From contig JADJDU010000011.1 in assembly GCA_016702505.1 (NCBI GenBank), forward strand, positions 115,644 to 179,643: 64,000 nt of DNA. The letters are read 5' to 3'. The position numbers and the translations under genes are program-made. The notes beneath the pieces were generated by a model. It saw only the letters and a program-made list of their open reading frames with translations, was not told the origin of the DNA and did no database searches. Origin of the DNA: Microthrixaceae bacterium (GTDB lineage Bacteria; Actinomycetota; Acidimicrobiia; Acidimicrobiales; Iamiaceae). Numbering within the stretch: the first letter of the stretch is position 1; each line of letters begins with the position of its first letter. Of this stretch, positions 20,521 through 29,561 are shown in pieces.

Positions 20521-20689
20521 CGGGTCAGTCTCGCCCACCGACCTGCCCGACGCGCCAACCGGCAACCAACAGCCCGACCGCAGATCCCGCGTGAGCCGGC
20601 AAAGAACGGGTTGCAAAACTCTGAATGCTGTTCAATAATTTGGGAGCGCGGCACTGGGGACCGCGCCCTGAAGACCAAGGACGGCTCAG

Positions 20690-21328
20690 ATGGACCCGAC
20701 CACGATCATGGCCGTGACCGGCGCTCTCCTGTTCGGCGCCGCGGTATGGACCCTGGCCGAATACGTCCTGCACCGCTTCGCAATGCACCACCTCCACGGC
20801 AAGGGCATCATGAGCCGCGAGCACCTAGAACACCACGTCACCTCGCAGTGGCACTTCGACGTCAACCACATCTTGAGCTGGACCGGGATGCTTCTGGTCG
20901 GCTTCGGTGGCTTCGCTCCCCTAGTGGCCTGGCTGAGCTCGTGGCCGCTCGGCGTGGCAGTGGCGATCGGTTGGGCCCTCGGGTACTTCCACTACGAAGC
21001 TCGCCACGCACTGGCCCACCTCAAGAACCCGACTACTACCTACACCCGATGGGTGGCGCGCCATCACTTCCACCACCACTTCGGCCACCCGATGGCAAAC
21101 CACGGCGTGAGCGTTTCGTGGTGGGACCACGTGTTCGGCACATACGAACGCCCGGTACAGGTCAGGGTTCCCCGTCGACTGGCACTGCCGTGGATGGTCG
21201 ACGACAACGGTGACCTCATTGCCGAGCACGCCGGCGACTACGTCCTGGTCGGTTCCGCTGACCCCACCGACCGGACCGCACACCTGGACCGGGCTCGTGC
21301 CTTCGCCTCGGTAGCTCCCGTCGACTGA
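20690..21328 (+). CDS. Fatty acid hydroxylase / sterol desaturase superfamily membrane protein
   Basis: 212 residues with the histidine clusters of the di-iron membrane hydroxylase family: EYVLHRFAMHH (His28, 33, 34), EHLEHH (His45, 48, 49), HYEARH and ARHHFHHHFGH with SVSWWDHVFGT. Membrane segments lie around residues 5-25, 60-80 and 85-105. Likely reaction: hydroxylation or desaturation of a lipid such as a carotenoid or fatty acid; the substrate is unknown. It is the only plus-strand gene in a long minus-strand block of translation genes and has its own strong terminator, so it looks like an insertion into the block. Confidence 0.82.
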   Translation: MDPTTIMAVTGALLFGAAVWTLAEYVLHRFAMHHLHGKGIMSREHLEHHVTSQWHFDVNHILSWTGMLLVGFGGFAPLVAWLSSWPLGVAVAIGWALGYFHYEARHALAHLKNPTTTYTRWVARHHFHHHFGHPMANHGVSVSWWDHVFGTYERPVQVRVPRRLALPWMVDDNGDLIAEHAGDYVLVGSADPTDRTAHLDRARAFASVAPVD

Positions 21329-21345
21329 GCCGAACCCCTGACGCG

Positions 21346-21375
21346 ACGGAGCCGGACCCGAGGGTCCGGCTCCGT
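21346..21375. terminator. Perfect 14-bp hairpin between convergent genes
   Basis: ACGGAGCCGGACCC, two bases, then its exact complement. It lies between the end of the hydroxylase gene (plus) and khpA (minus), so it probably stops transcription from both sides. Confidence 0.8.
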
Positions 21376-21403
21376 CTAGTTCGATCACTCGTTCAGACCG
21401 ACG

Positions 21404-21676
21404 TCAGTCTACGAACTCGATGTCTACCGTGGTGCCGTCCTTGGTGGCAGCGGCCCGGGTGACGGTACGAATCGACTGGGCGATACGACCCCGCTTGCCG
21501 ATCACACGCCCCATATCACCATCTGCGACCCGCACATCGAGCTGCACCTCGGACCGACGGCCCGGACCGGTGGTAACCGACACCTGATCAGGGTTGTCCA
21601 CCACCTGCTGCACCAGGTACTCGAGCACCCGGTTGGCGTTATCGACAGACCCGGAGGTCTCAGCCGAGTCGGTCAC
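21404..21676 (-). CDS. khpA: KH-domain RNA-binding protein KhpA
   Basis: 90 residues, one type II KH domain with the [17 protein letters not shown] loop (GxxG = GKRG). Family members bind RNA with KhpB and affect cell division and translation in Gram-positives. The start GTG overlaps the rpsP stop (GTGA). The rpsP-khpA-rimM-trmD order is conserved. Confidence 0.93.
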   Translation of the reverse strand: MTDSAETSGSVDNANRVLEYLVQQVVDNPDQVSVTTGPGRRSEVQLDVRVADGDMGRVIGKRGRIAQSIRTVTRAAATKDGTTVDIEFVD

Positions 21677-21960
21677 GACTCGGCGCCAGCGGGCGCGGGG
21701 GCCTTGCCCTTGAACTCATCCCATGCACCGGAGACCTTGAGGAGCTTCTCCACGGTGTCGGTGGGTTTGGCGCCGTTGCGGAGCCACTTCAGGGCCTTCT
21801 CGTTGTCGATGTTGATGCCGGACGGCTCGAGACGCGGCTGGTAGGTGCCGACGATCTCGATGAAACGGCCGTCGCGTGGGGCCCGCGAGTCGGCGGCGAC
21901 GACGCGGTAGGTGGGCTGCTTCTTCTTGCCCATCCGCATTAGGCGGAGCTTGACGGCCAT
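21673..21960 (-). CDS. rpsP: 30S ribosomal protein S16
   Basis: 95 residues from the ATG at 21960: [33 protein letters not shown], then VGTYQP and [19 protein letters not shown]. First gene of the rpsP-khpA-rimM-trmD-rplS run. The 263-base gap upstream holds an intergenic repeat and no gene. Confidence 0.97.
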   Translation of the reverse strand: MAVKLRLMRMGKKKQPTYRVVAADSRAPRDGRFIEIVGTYQPRLEPSGINIDNEKALKWLRNGAKPTDTVEKLLKVSGAWDEFKGKAPAPAGAES

Positions 21961-22130
21961 TGGAATCCTTACTGTTTCGAATGTCTCGTGATCGATCGAT
22001 GGCGGGGGCACAGGTCCCAATCGGCCATACATGGTGGGCCACCGGAACCCCCGAGCGCAAACGTGGAAACGCGATCGACGATCCGACACCCACTACTCGC
22101 TGGCCCGATAGCCCGGACGTCATCACAGCA

Positions 22131-22225
22131 GGGTTGGCCAGCCCGAGACTTTGCCTCGGATCGCCGTCGGCTTTGCCGGCAGCCGAACTGGGCCGGAAGG
22201 CTCAGTCTTTCGGTGGATCCGGGCT
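22131..22225. repeat. Intergenic hairpin repeat, modules B (inverted) and A
   Basis: GGTTGGCCAGCCCGAGAC-TTTGC-CTCGG matches the reverse complement of module B at 47.9 kb. It is followed by a diverged module A (GGCCGGAAGGCTCAGTCTTTCGGTGGATCCGGGCT). The A and B modules have a different relative orientation here than at 47.8 kb. The upstream membrane-protein stop codon lies at the edge of the repeat. Confidence 0.65.
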
Positions 22226-23807
22226 AGTTCGGCGAGCACCAGCGACCAGAGCCTTCGGTGAAGGGAGTCATGGTCAACCTCAAGCCATCGGCTATTGCCA
22301 CCACCGCCACCGGTCCCTCTGAAGACACGGGCAACGGCACCGATCCGTGCGACGCAACCTTGACCCAGGCGATCCACTGACCCGAGACCACCACCGATGC
22401 GCCCCGCTCCAGAACCACGTCCTTGGACACTGAAGCCTCCCGACAGGCGATCGAGGAACCGGCTACGGGTTCCACTTCGAAGGCGAGCCGCCTGGTGGCC
22501 TCGGTCACCGCCCAGTCCGATGATGCATCGGAGGGGATTTTGCCGTCATGACGGGCATCGACCAGCCAACCTGCGGTCACGTGCCGGAAACCGGTGACCC
22601 CAGGGAAGACCTCCCGATCCCGCTCGACATCCTCGAGCAGCGCTGAGTTGGCCACCGCCAACACGAGATCGGGCGGAACATCTCGGTTGGAACGGATCTC
22701 AACCGATTTCAAGTTGGCCGGCACACCGGCCAACAGGACCGCCAGGACAGGGACCAGCAGGAACCGCCACCGCCGGGCCACACCCTCTACGCCGACCACC
22801 ACCAGCGGTAGGCCCATCGCCAAGGCCAGATGCGAGTAGCGCGGCCGTTGGGAGAACTCCACGCCGTGCGACTCGGCACGGGAGTAGCCGATCATGAACC
22901 AGTTGGCCAGCGCGGCCACCGCCAGACCCAGCGGTGCCGCTACCCGTCGAGCAAAGGGTCCAAGTCCTTCATCACCGATTTGCAAGGCCAGACCAAGGCA
23001 GGCCACCAGCCCCACCAGGACCGAACCCCAGAGCCCTACCGTGGTCCGCTCCACCGTGATCCGAACCCCCTCGGCCACGAAGCGGACAACCAGAGCGGGG
23101 GCCGACCCCGCACTTGCGTCACGGCCGAGCAGGAACCAGAGTCCCATCGGTCCCAGGAGCGGGACGGTGTGGAATGCGGCCACCCTCAAACCCCGACGCA
23201 GCAGGGAAGTGATCCCGACAGCCACGACCATGGCCACAGCCGGACCCGAGCTGAGCACCGCGACAATGCCGACCGCCAAGGCCGCAACGTCCCGTCGCCG
23301 CAGAGGCCCGTCGTGCATGGTGAGGTACAGGTACAGGTATCCCGTGGCGATCGAACCGCTCAACCCCACCTGGAAGGCCCAGACGATGTTCTCGGACCCC
23401 CGCCCGAAGGCAAGGAACACAATCGCCCCCGCCGTCGCCACCCACGCGCCAACTCCGGAGCGGACCAACACGAGGCGCATGAGCACAGCGATGGCAACGT
23501 GCGTCACCACCACCACCACCTGGTAGGGCAGGTACTGGTTCAGACCGAACACCGGCCACAACACCAGATACATCAGCCGAGTCGGCACGATCAGGTGCTC
23601 GTTGTGCGGGTGGAACAGATCGAGCGGCGAGCGGACCTCGCTGACAAGGACCGCGAACTCGTCCTGGAAGAACCACTGGTCCCGTCCGGCCCACAGGTAG
23701 AACGGCACCGCCAGCACGCAGACGGCAAGGAAGATCCCCAGGGCCAGACGATCCCCCGTCGATCCTTGGTCTGGAACCGGATCTGCTCGGGACTGAACCA
23801 CGGCCAC
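22224..23807 (-). CDS. Polytopic membrane protein, possible GT-C-like
   Basis: 527 residues with about ten hydrophobic segments in the first 380 residues, then a soluble C-terminal domain of about 150. After the first membrane segment comes FFQDEFAVLVS and HPHNEHLIVPTR: an acidic pair and a His-rich loop, as in membrane glycosyltransferases and related envelope proteins. I cannot assign a function. GTG 23807 or GTG 23801 could be the start. It is inserted between ffh and rpsP, which are usually close, and its last codons reach the repeat. Confidence 0.65.
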   Translation of the reverse strand: MAVVQSRADPVPDQGSTGDRLALGIFLAVCVLAVPFYLWAGRDQWFFQDEFAVLVSEVRSPLDLFHPHNEHLIVPTRLMYLVLWPVFGLNQYLPYQVVVVVTHVAIAVLMRLVLVRSGVGAWVATAGAIVFLAFGRGSENIVWAFQVGLSGSIATGYLYLYLTMHDGPLRRRDVAALAVGIVAVLSSGPAVAMVVAVGITSLLRRGLRVAAFHTVPLLGPMGLWFLLGRDASAGSAPALVVRFVAEGVRITVERTTVGLWGSVLVGLVACLGLALQIGDEGLGPFARRVAAPLGLAVAALANWFMIGYSRAESHGVEFSQRPRYSHLALAMGLPLVVVGVEGVARRWRFLLVPVLAVLLAGVPANLKSVEIRSNRDVPPDLVLAVANSALLEDVERDREVFPGVTGFRHVTAGWLVDARHDGKIPSDASSDWAVTEATRRLAFEVEPVAGSSIACREASVSKDVVLERGASVVVSGQWIAWVKVASHGSVPLPVSSEGPVAVVAIADGLRLTMTPFTEGSGRWCSPN

Positions 23808-23831
23808 GGGGTTCAGCCACCAGGCGTCGGC

Positions 23832-25292
23832 TCAGAGGCCGGGAAGCCGGAAACCACCGGTCCCACCGTCGGAGTCACCGCCCGATGGCGGCAGCGTGAA
23901 CTTCGGTTGCCCTCCGCCCTTGGGGGTGGTGCGACCCCCGCCCTTGCCCTTCTTCTTGGCCTTCTTGTTCATGCTGCGCCCGAGCAGGCCCCCGCCGAGC
24001 CCCTTCATCATCTTTTGCATCTCGGTGAACTGGCGCAACAGGGCGTTCACCTCAGAGGTGGTGACCCCGCTGCCGTTGGCGATGCGAAGGCGACGGGAGC
24101 CATCGATGAGCTTGGGGTCGCGTCGCTCGGCCGTGGTCATCGAGTGGATGATGCCCTCGATGCGTGCCAGTTCCCGATCGTCGATCTCGGTGTTGCGGAG
24201 CTCCTTGGGCATGCCCGGCATGAGCTTCATGAGGTTGCCGAGGTTCCCCATCTTCTTGACCTGGGCCATCTGCTCGAGGAAGTCCTCGAGGGTGAACTGG
24301 CCCTCGAGAAGCCGGTTGGCGGCTTCTTCGGCCTGCTTCTCGTCGAAGGCATCCTTGGCCTTCTCGATGAGGGTGAGCACGTCGCCCATCCCCAAGATAC
24401 GCCCGGCCAGCCGGTCGGGATGGAACAAGTCGAACTCGTCGAGCTTCTCGCCGGTGGAGGCGAAGGCAATCGGCTTGCCCACGACCTCCTTGACCGAAAG
24501 CGCGGCACCGCCACGGGCGTCACCGTCGAGTTTGGTGAGGATCACCCCGTCGAGCGAAAGGGTGGCGTGGAAGTTCTCGGCCACGGTGACGGCGTCTTGG
24601 CCGGTCATGGCGTCTACGACCAAGAAGGTGTAGCGGGGGTTGGTGGCCTCGGAGATCTGGCGCACCTGCTCCATGAGCTCGGCGTCGATGGCGAGCCGAC
24701 CGGCGGTATCCACGATGACCACATCTCGGCCCAGGCGTTTGGCCTCGGCCAGACAGCCCAGCGCCACGTCGACGGGGTTGCCGGTGCCAGAAGCGACGAC
24801 GTCATCGGGAGCGGAGTAGACGGGTACATCGACCTGGCGAGCCAGCGTTCGTAGCTGTTCGACTGCGGCCGGCCGCTGGAGGTCGGCACCGACCAGCATC
24901 GGGTTGCGGCCCTGCGCCTTGAACCAGCGGGCCAACTTGGCCGAGTTGGTGGTCTTGCCCGACCCCTGGAGTCCGGCCATGAGGATCACGGTGGGAGGCT
25001 TGGCCTCATATGTGATCCGAATGGTCTCGCCGCCCAGGGTGGCAACCAGCTCCTGGTGGACGATGTCTATGACCTGTTGCGCCGGGTTGAGCGCCTCGTG
25101 CAGGTCCGCCCCCACCGCCCGGTCTCGAATACGACCTACCAGGCCTTTGACCACGGTGAAGTTGACGTCTGCTTCGAGGAGGGCGAGACGGATCTCGCGC
25201 AGGACCTCGTCTACGTCGGCCTCGCTCAGGCGGCCTTTACCCCTGAGCTTCTTGAAGATTCCGTCGAAGCGATCTGAAAGTGACTCGAACAT
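23832..25292 (-). CDS. ffh: Signal recognition particle protein Ffh
   Basis: SRP54 GTPase delivering membrane proteins to FtsY. 486 residues: N domain, G domain (GLQGSGKTTNSAKLA, DTAGRLAIDAELM, TKLDGDARGGAALS) and the methionine-rich M domain (QMAQVKKMGNLGNLMKLMPGM, RRLRIANGSGV, LRQFTEMQKMMKGLGG). A basic glycine-rich tail ends the protein. Confidence 0.97.
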   Translation of the reverse strand: MFESLSDRFDGIFKKLRGKGRLSEADVDEVLREIRLALLEADVNFTVVKGLVGRIRDRAVGADLHEALNPAQQVIDIVHQELVATLGGETIRITYEAKPPTVILMAGLQGSGKTTNSAKLARWFKAQGRNPMLVGADLQRPAAVEQLRTLARQVDVPVYSAPDDVVASGTGNPVDVALGCLAEAKRLGRDVVIVDTAGRLAIDAELMEQVRQISEATNPRYTFLVVDAMTGQDAVTVAENFHATLSLDGVILTKLDGDARGGAALSVKEVVGKPIAFASTGEKLDEFDLFHPDRLAGRILGMGDVLTLIEKAKDAFDEKQAEEAANRLLEGQFTLEDFLEQMAQVKKMGNLGNLMKLMPGMPKELRNTEIDDRELARIEGIIHSMTTAERRDPKLIDGSRRLRIANGSGVTTSEVNALLRQFTEMQKMMKGLGGGLLGRSMNKKAKKKGKGGGRTTPKGGGQPKFTLPPSGGDSDGGTGGFRLPGL

Positions 25293-25317
25293 GGCCCGGC
25301 GATGCTACCGGACGAGG

Positions 25318-25521
25318 TCAGGGGGCGAACCCGGCACCCTCAGGCACCTCACGGTTGGCGCGGATGCGAGCCTTGAGCTCGGCCCGGAGCCGGGCCCCCG
25401 ACGTTGGGGCGACCATCGTGCCGATGACAACGCCTACCGCCAACAGCAACGCCCCGCGGACCCCGGCCAGCTTCAGGAAGGTACGAACGAACTTGATGGG
25501 GAGCATCAGCAGCTTGGTCAC
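25318..25521 (-). CDS. Small YtxH-like membrane protein
   Basis: 67 residues from the GTG at 25521, preceded by GGAGATTCC. One membrane segment (GALLLAVGVVIGTMVAPTSGARLRAEL) with the GxxxGxxxAP-x-SG pattern of YtxH-type proteins, then a basic amphipathic tail. Lies between ftsY and ffh. Function unknown. Confidence 0.7.
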   Translation of the reverse strand: MTKLLMLPIKFVRTFLKLAGVRGALLLAVGVVIGTMVAPTSGARLRAELKARIRANREVPEGAGFAP

Positions 25522-25625
25522 GGAATCTCCTGGGAACGGCGGGGGCGAATGGGCCCGGGCTGGGATTTGCTCGAACCGTAGGCGACACGCAGCCGCTTTG
25601 ATCCAGTTCTCGGTGAGGGGCAGGC

Positions 25626-26792
25626 TCAGACAGCGAGCAGGCCTTCGACGAACTCCTCGGGATCGAAGTCGACGAGATCGTCGGCGGTCTCACCCAAGCC
25701 CACCAACTTCACCGGGATGCCCAACTCCTGGTGGATGGCGAACACGATCCCGCCCTTGGCTGAACCGTCGAGCTTGGTCAGGACCACGCCGGTCACCTCG
25801 GTGGCTTCGGTGAACTGCCGAGCCTGCACCAGGCCGTTCTGGCCGGTAGTGGCATCTAGCACCAGCAGGACCTCGGTCACATGCCCGGGGTCTTTGTCTG
25901 CCACCCGCCGCACCTTGCGCAGCTCTTCCATGAGGTTGGTTTTGGTGTGGAGACGGCCAGCGGTGTCGGCCAGCACCAGATCGGCACCGCGGGCCGCGGC
26001 GGCCTCGATGGCATCGAAGATGATGGCGCTCGGGTCTGCCCCCTCGGCCCCCCGCACTATCTCGGCCCCGGCCCGGCCAGCCCAGGTCTCGAGCTGCTCG
26101 GCGGCAGCGGCGCGGAAGGTGTCTCCCGCCGCCATCACCACGGTGTGGCCGTCGGCCACCTGGCGTTTGCCGAGCTTGCCGATGGTGGTGGTCTTGCCCA
26201 CTCCGTTGACCCCGACGAATAGCCAGACGTTGGTACGGCCGTCATCGAGCCGCAGCGAACGGTCAGATACCGCGAGCTGGGCCTTCATCTCGGACTTGAG
26301 CGCTTCGACCAGTTGCTCGCCGGTCTCCAACCCCTCAGCTTTGACCCGTGCTCGGAGCTGATCGAGGAGCTCGGTGGCAGGTCCGACGCCGAGGTCGGCG
26401 CGGATCAGAGCTTCCTCGAGTTCGTCCCACGTCTCCTCATCGATTCGGGTTCGACCGAGGAACCCGGCAAAGGTGGCTCGGGCTTTGGCCAGTCGGTCCC
26501 GGAACGACGGTTTGCGGACAGGCTCGACGACCTCGGGCTCGACGACCTCGGGCTGTGGGACCGTCGGCTCCAGTACCGAGGGCTCGCGGTCGAGCACCGC
26601 AGTCGACCCACCCGCGGCCGATTCCTCGGGGGTGGCGACGTCAGGCTCGGAACGCCGCTCGGTCAGGACCCCGCCACGGGCGGGAGGCTCTAGGTCTGGC
26701 CCCCGCCGGCCGGTGCTGCGGTTGACGAAGAAGAAGGTGCCGGCGATCAGAACGACGGCGAGCACCGTGAGGATTACGAGGATTGGCTCCAT
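25626..26792 (-). CDS. ftsY: SRP receptor FtsY
   Basis: Membrane-side GTPase partner of Ffh. 388 residues: an N-terminal membrane segment (ILVILTVLAVVLIAGTFFF), a Pro/Glu-rich linker, and the NG domain with GVNGVGKTTTIGKLG, AAGDTFRAAAAEQL, DTAGRLHTKTNLMEEL and TKLDGSAKGG. The membrane anchor is usual in actinobacterial FtsY. ffh lies 330 bases downstream. Confidence 0.97.
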   Translation of the reverse strand: MEPILVILTVLAVVLIAGTFFFVNRSTGRRGPDLEPPARGGVLTERRSEPDVATPEESAAGGSTAVLDREPSVLEPTVPQPEVVEPEVVEPVRKPSFRDRLAKARATFAGFLGRTRIDEETWDELEEALIRADLGVGPATELLDQLRARVKAEGLETGEQLVEALKSEMKAQLAVSDRSLRLDDGRTNVWLFVGVNGVGKTTTIGKLGKRQVADGHTVVMAAGDTFRAAAAEQLETWAGRAGAEIVRGAEGADPSAIIFDAIEAAAARGADLVLADTAGRLHTKTNLMEELRKVRRVADKDPGHVTEVLLVLDATTGQNGLVQARQFTEATEVTGVVLTKLDGSAKGGIVFAIHQELGIPVKLVGLGETADDLVDFDPEEFVEGLLAV

Positions 26793-26817
26793 GAGGCGTC
26801 CGAGCCTACCGGTGACC

Positions 26818-28137
26818 TCAGTACGGCGAGCGGTCCAGCACCACCGTCACCGCCACCCGTTCACCGTCTCGCACCAGGGTCAGCTCGACCTCGTCACCAG
26901 GGGCATGGGTGGTGACCGCAGCCACCAGGTCGATGGCGCTGCCGATCGAACGGCCGTCGAAACCGACGACGATGTCCCCGACCGCCACACCGGCGCCGTC
27001 GGCGGGCGAGCCGGTCTCGACCTCTTGGATCTCGGCACCGGCCGACGAACCAGCCGAATCCGAGCTGCTCACGCCCAGGTATCCGCTGACGGGCGACGTA
27101 CCGGCCACGAGCCGGTCGGCCACCGCCTTGGCGATGTCGATCGGAACCGCGAACCCGACGCCCACGTTTCCGCTGGAGGATTGGTCTGCGGTGATGATCG
27201 AGGAGTTGATGCCGATCACCCGACCCTGACGGTCGGCCAGCGCGCCACCTGAGTTGCCGCTGTTGATGGGGGCGTCGGTCTGGATGGCAGGGATGGCCCG
27301 GATGACCCCATCTTGGCCCTGGGTTTCGGTGGAACGACCGATGGCGCTCACGATGCCGGCAGTGACGGTCTGGTGCAGACCGAACGGGCTACCGATCGCC
27401 ACAGCGGTCTGGCCGACCTGGAGGTCCACGCCGAGAGCGAGGGACGCGACCTTGAGGTTCTCGACCCCTTCCACCTGCACGACACCGACATCGGTGCTGG
27501 AATCGGTCCCGACCACGGTGCCGGTGACGCGGGTCCCGTCGGCGAAGCGCACGGTCACCGATCGGGCCCCTTCGACCACATGGGCCGCGGTCATTATGAG
27601 GCCTTCGCCGTCGTAGACGAACCCTGATCCCAAACCGGTATCGGTCTCGATCTGGACCACGGCGGGAGCGAGTACGGAAGCCACTGCGGCCACCGGCTCG
27701 GCCGTCGAACCCGACACCGGGCCCGAGGTGGGTACTGCGGTGCTGTCCATGTTCGGGGCTTCGGCGACAGTGTCGCTCCCCCCTGTTCCACCGACCACGT
27801 TGGCGCCGACGGCAACGCCGGCTGCGCCCGAGGTGAACACGGCCAGAGCGACCAATGCGGCCTTCATCGACCTACCCGCTCCCCCACCGCCGCCTCGGGA
27901 AGGGAGGGGACCCGAGGTGGCTGGTGAGGGAGCGAACGGTGGCCCCGCGAGCCCGGCTGGTGCGTTCCACGGGGGCGGTGACGATGCCGGCGGAGGGGTC
28001 GGGGGACGGTCCCACGACGTCGTGGGGCCGCCGCCGGTCGGTGGCGACGGGGGCAGCGACGAGCTGGGCCGCGGGTCGGCCCACGGGCTGGCCTTGGGCT
28101 GGCTGGCTTCGAACGGGCGGGTCGTATCGGTTTCCAT
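26818..28137 (-). CDS. HtrA/PepD-like membrane-anchored serine protease
   Basis: 439 residues: a Pro/Ser-rich cytoplasmic N-terminus (1-90), one membrane segment (MKAALVALAVFTSGAAGVAVGA), a trypsin-like domain with His186 (TAAHVV), Asp216 (STDVGVV), Ser296 (NSGNSGGAL) and a C-terminal PDZ domain (GSPADGAGVAVGDIVVGFDG). It lies 83 bases downstream of a histidine kinase and response regulator, as pepD lies beside mprAB in mycobacteria. That suggests an envelope-stress protease controlled by this pair (inference). Confidence 0.92.
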   Translation of the reverse strand: METDTTRPFEASQPKASPWADPRPSSSLPPSPPTGGGPTTSWDRPPTPPPASSPPPWNAPAGLAGPPFAPSPATSGPLPSRGGGGGAGRSMKAALVALAVFTSGAAGVAVGANVVGGTGGSDTVAEAPNMDSTAVPTSGPVSGSTAEPVAAVASVLAPAVVQIETDTGLGSGFVYDGEGLIMTAAHVVEGARSVTVRFADGTRVTGTVVGTDSSTDVGVVQVEGVENLKVASLALGVDLQVGQTAVAIGSPFGLHQTVTAGIVSAIGRSTETQGQDGVIRAIPAIQTDAPINSGNSGGALADRQGRVIGINSSIITADQSSSGNVGVGFAVPIDIAKAVADRLVAGTSPVSGYLGVSSSDSAGSSAGAEIQEVETGSPADGAGVAVGDIVVGFDGRSIGSAIDLVAAVTTHAPGDEVELTLVRDGERVAVTVVLDRSPY

Positions 28138-28220
28138 GAGATGGTTCGTCCTCCTGTGCGCTCAACCTAGGGAGGGGTGCCGAAAGCGACGGTAAGCCCG
28201 GGCCATTCGCCGCAAGTCTT

Positions 28221-29561
28221 TCATCGGGCGTCTCGGTGGGTCGGTAGGTGGATGGTGAAGGTGGAGCCGCCGGTGCCCGAATCTTCCAGATCCACCCGGC
28301 CACCGTGGTCTCGGGCGATCTGGTCGACGATGGCCAGGCCCAGTCCGCTGTGGGTGCCGGCGTCGCGACTCGAGCGATCTCCGCGCCAGAACCTCTGGAA
28401 CACCTGGGAGCGGTGCTCCTCGGAGATGCCCGGTCCATCGTCGCTGACGCTCATCCATGCCGAGGTTGCGTCGCCCCCCGATCGGACCCTGATGGTGGTG
28501 CCGGCTGGCGCCAACCGGACGGCGTTGGCCAACAGGTTTGCCAACGCCTGGCGCAGTCCCAGACGATCCCCCCATGCCGCTGGAGCCGAGACGACGTCGA
28601 CGTCGACGTCCACGTGGAGATGCCGCTCGGCCGCCGGGGCCCTGAACTCCTCGGCCACCTCACCGACCAGTGGTCCGAGGTCGACCGGTCCAAGCTCGTG
28701 GGCTGGTGCTCCGAGGCGGCCGTAGACCAGGAGGTCGTCGACCAGGTGGCTCATCCGGGCGGCGGTGCGCCGCACCACGTCGAGCGTGCGGCGCAGGTCG
28801 GCGGGGTCGGGATCCGGGTCCGACAGAGCCACGTCGAGGTTGGTGCGGATCACCGCCAGGGGGTTGCGCAGCTCGTGGGAGGTCTCCTGGATGAACCGGC
28901 GCTGGGCGCCGAAGGCATCGTCGAGGCGTTCGATCATGGCGTCAAAGGTGTCAGCGAGCTCCTTGAGCTCATCGGGCGGACCGTGGAGGCCGATTCGGCG
29001 AGACAGATCTGTGGCCTGGATATCTCGCGCCACCGCGGTGATCCGCCCGATCGGGGCCAGGACCCGCCCTGCCACCAACCATCCCACCAGCAGGCTGACC
29101 AGGAACAGGAGCAGGAGCGCACTGGCCGAGTACGTCCGCAGCAGGCTCAGGGCTCTCTCGTTGGCCAACTGTTCGACGCTGCGATAGCTGGACTGAACCT
29201 GGGTGGGGGTGAGGATCACCCCCCCCGGTACAGGTTCGACCCTGGTCACCTGATAGCTGCGGTACAGGTACTCGTCACCCAAACGGGAGGCCAGGACGCC
29301 GTATACCCCGGCCACGGTGAAGGCGGTCAGCCCGAACAGCACCAACGAGTAGATGGCGGTCAGCCGGAACCGCACCGAGCCCAGCCAGGCCGGCAAGGCG
29401 TCGACCAGTCGGACCGCCGCGCGTGCCGTAGTCGACATCTCTTCCATGCCGCTCGACTCGAATCGGCCACCAGGGCCGGCTGGGTTGGGGACCGGGATCG
29501 GGCTGTCGGCGGTGGGCGGCTCAGCCGGAATCTGGGGGGTCGATGGACCCGAGGAGGTCAC
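28221..29561 (-). CDS. Sensor histidine kinase, MprB-like
   Basis: 446 residues: membrane segments near 64-90 and 147-166 flank a short extracytoplasmic domain, then HAMP, a HisKA domain with QETSHELRNPLA (His229) and an HATPase domain (LANLLANAVRLAP, SDDGPGIS, HSGLGLAIVDQIARDHGG). The start GTG overlaps the response-regulator stop, so the two are coupled. The HtrA protease follows. The ligand is unknown. Confidence 0.92.
   Translation of the reverse strand: MTSSGPSTPQIPAEPPTADSPIPVPNPAGPGGRFESSGMEEMSTTARAAVRLVDALPAWLGSVRFRLTAIYSLVLFGLTAFTVAGVYGVLASRLGDEYLYRSYQVTRVEPVPGGVILTPTQVQSSYRSVEQLANERALSLLRTYSASALLLLFLVSLLVGWLVAGRVLAPIGRITAVARDIQATDLSRRIGLHGPPDELKELADTFDAMIERLDDAFGAQRRFIQETSHELRNPLAVIRTNLDVALSDPDPDPADLRRTLDVVRRTAARMSHLVDDLLVYGRLGAPAHELGPVDLGPLVGEVAEEFRAPAAERHLHVDVDVDVVSAPAAWGDRLGLRQALANLLANAVRLAPAGTTIRVRSGGDATSAWMSVSDDGPGISEEHRSQVFQRFWRGDRSSRDAGTHSGLGLAIVDQIARDHGGRVDLEDSGTGGSTFTIHLPTHRDAR

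Noticed and set aside
22830..24854. A 674-codon plus-strand open frame
   Set aside because: It is antisense to ffh and the membrane protein and has His/Gln/Gly-rich composition typical of frame shadows in high-GC DNA; no domain is seen.
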